From: CALFER01 sp964472395
Lineage (GTDB): Bacteria > CSSED10-310 > CALFER01
Assembly: GCA_964472395.1 (NCBI GenBank)
Contig: CAYYMM010000054.1
Coordinates: 1-29,819, forward strand
Direction: 5' to 3'
DNA: 29,819 bases
How positions within the stretch are numbered: position 1 is the stretch's first letter; each line of letters opens with the position of its first letter. Positions 28,977-29,819 of this stretch are shown one piece after another. The position numbers and the translations under genes were made by a program. The notes under the pieces are model-generated. The model saw only the letters and a list, made by a program, of their open reading frames with translations. It made no database searches and was not told the origin of the DNA.

Positions 28977-29819
28977 ATGCATCGATCCGCAAACGGATCC
29001 GTACTGCTGACGCTTCTGTTCCTTGAAATCACGGTTTGGACAGGATGTCTTCATCCGGGGCGCCTGATACCTCCTCCCAAGGCGGCGCCCCGGATTTCGC
29101 CGGAGCATCCCGGATTCGGCGATGCGGCTGATCCATGGCAGTGGCTGGAAAACTCCGGTGATGCCGATGTCCGCAACTGGGTCGACGCGCAGGATACATG
29201 GACCCGGAAAACGCTCGAAGCCCTACCGGATTCCGAGCGTTTCACCCGGCGATTGCTTGAACTGGCGAGATATGATGATGAGATGCCGCCCTCGGAAGCG
29301 CTCGACGGAACGAGGCAGTTCATCTGGAGACGCAAGGCGGGGCAGGAGAAGTGGGTACTGTGGGTGCGCGATTCGGAAAGCGCTCCGGAACGGGTTCTGC
29401 TCGATCCGAATACTCTCGACGCGCACGCCACGATCGACGATGCGGTTGCGTCGCCCGACGGCCGGTATCTGGCGTATGGACTGATGACGGGAGGGGATGA
29501 AAACGCGCGATTGAGGGTATTGGATGTCGATACCGGACGCGATCTTCCGGATGTGTGCCGGGGAACGAGGCAGGATTCTCCCGCGTGGCAGCGGGATTCA
29601 AGTGGATTTTTCTATTCGTGCAACCCCTCGCCGGGGGAAGTGGCGCAGGGGGACGAGATCTTCTATCAGCGGATCTGCTACCATGCGCTCGGGACTCCGG
29701 CATCCGAGGATCGGGTTGTGTTTTCGTCCGATGACCGGAAAGAGCTGTTCCACGGCGTCGATGTCTCCGAAGACGGGAACTGGGTGCTATTCGGACGGTA
29801 TCTCGGTGACGATTGCGAG
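28977..29819 (+). CDS. Prolyl oligopeptidase-like (S9A) peptidase, 5' part (runs off window end)
   Basis: 281 codons are visible to the last base. The N-terminus is hydrophobic and ends in TGC at about residue 24, so it may be a lipoprotein or secreted; the lipobox is imperfect. The next part, DPWQWLENSGDADVRNWVDAQ, is the N-terminal signature of prolyl oligopeptidases, followed by the propeller (RQFIWRRKAG, SPDGRYLAYGL, WQRDSSGFFYS). The catalytic Ser-Asp-His domain would lie beyond the window. The ATG at 28977 has GAGG 6 nt upstream. It follows the ABC operon after 27 bp and is probably co-transcribed, which may link peptide hydrolysis outside the cell with the transporter. Confidence 0.85.
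   Translation, partial: MHRSANGSVLLTLLFLEITVWTGCLHPGRLIPPPKAAPRISPEHPGFGDAADPWQWLENSGDADVRNWVDAQDTWTRKTLEALPDSERFTRRLLELARYDDEMPPSEALDGTRQFIWRRKAGQEKWVLWVRDSESAPERVLLDPNTLDAHATIDDAVASPDGRYLAYGLMTGGDENARLRVLDVDTGRDLPDVCRGTRQDSPAWQRDSSGFFYSCNPSPGEVAQGDEIFYQRICYHALGTPASEDRVVFSSDDRKELFHGVDVSEDGNWVLFGRYLGDDCE

Noticed and set aside
28946..29026. Short frame starting at the ATG overlapping the second permease's stop
   Set aside because: It ends after 26 codons; the peptidase frame starting at 28977 has a ribosome site and a family signature.

Overview
This window is a bacterial chromosomal segment of roughly 58% GC with the standard genetic code, Shine-Dalgarno sites and sigma70-like promoters. 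It looks like an uncultured or poorly studied lineage. It carries pyruvate:ferredoxin oxidoreductase, secreted proteins with long Pro/Thr linkers, and dispersed short palindromes. The order tadA - tRNA-Ser - SRP RNA - dnaX - ybaB - recR is the ancestral one also known from Bacillus. I cannot name the phylum from sequence alone. No phage, insertion sequence or CRISPR was seen.

Layout. 1-1467 is the 3' part of an OPT-family peptide transporter, which meets a leftward operon (4961 to 1351) tail to tail with a 117-bp overlap. That operon holds two family-2 glycosyltransferases, a lipoprotein and a fold-type III PLP decarboxylase. 5121-6527 is a secreted papain-like protease. 6655-12629 is a rightward cassette: a DUF485 protein, a sodium:solute (acetate-permease type) symporter, a 972-aa membrane sensor (Cache-PAS-PAS-CBS-nucleotidyltransferase), and a metallophosphoesterase overlapping the sensor's 3' end. 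12748-21663 is leftward and mostly housekeeping: tadA, tRNA-Ser(CGA), a four-helix-bundle gene, tRNA-Ser(GGA), SRP RNA, dnaX, ybaB, recR, PFOR and a KamA-family radical SAM enzyme. 21866-24481 is a secreted YCF48/Asp-box repeat protein, flanked by repeats. 25014 to the window end is a YtrA-type GntR regulator with an ABC transporter operon and the start of a prolyl oligopeptidase-like gene.

How the parts fit. The strongest candidate for an undescribed system is 6655-12629. A small-carboxylate-type Cache receptor is fused in one polypeptide to a GlnD-like nucleotidyltransferase. It sits directly behind a carboxylate symporter and is followed by an overlapping phosphoesterase. The inference is a one-protein sensor that nucleotidylates a partner in response to the transported substrate, with the phosphoesterase as a possible eraser.

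Other notable points are a C-terminal module with a YWFWPSW motif shared by the two secreted proteins; a run of nine A in dnaX, where transcriptional slippage would give a shorter subunit; an ABC permease fused to a large soluble domain; and a tandem repeat that supplies the -35 box of the tadA promoter.
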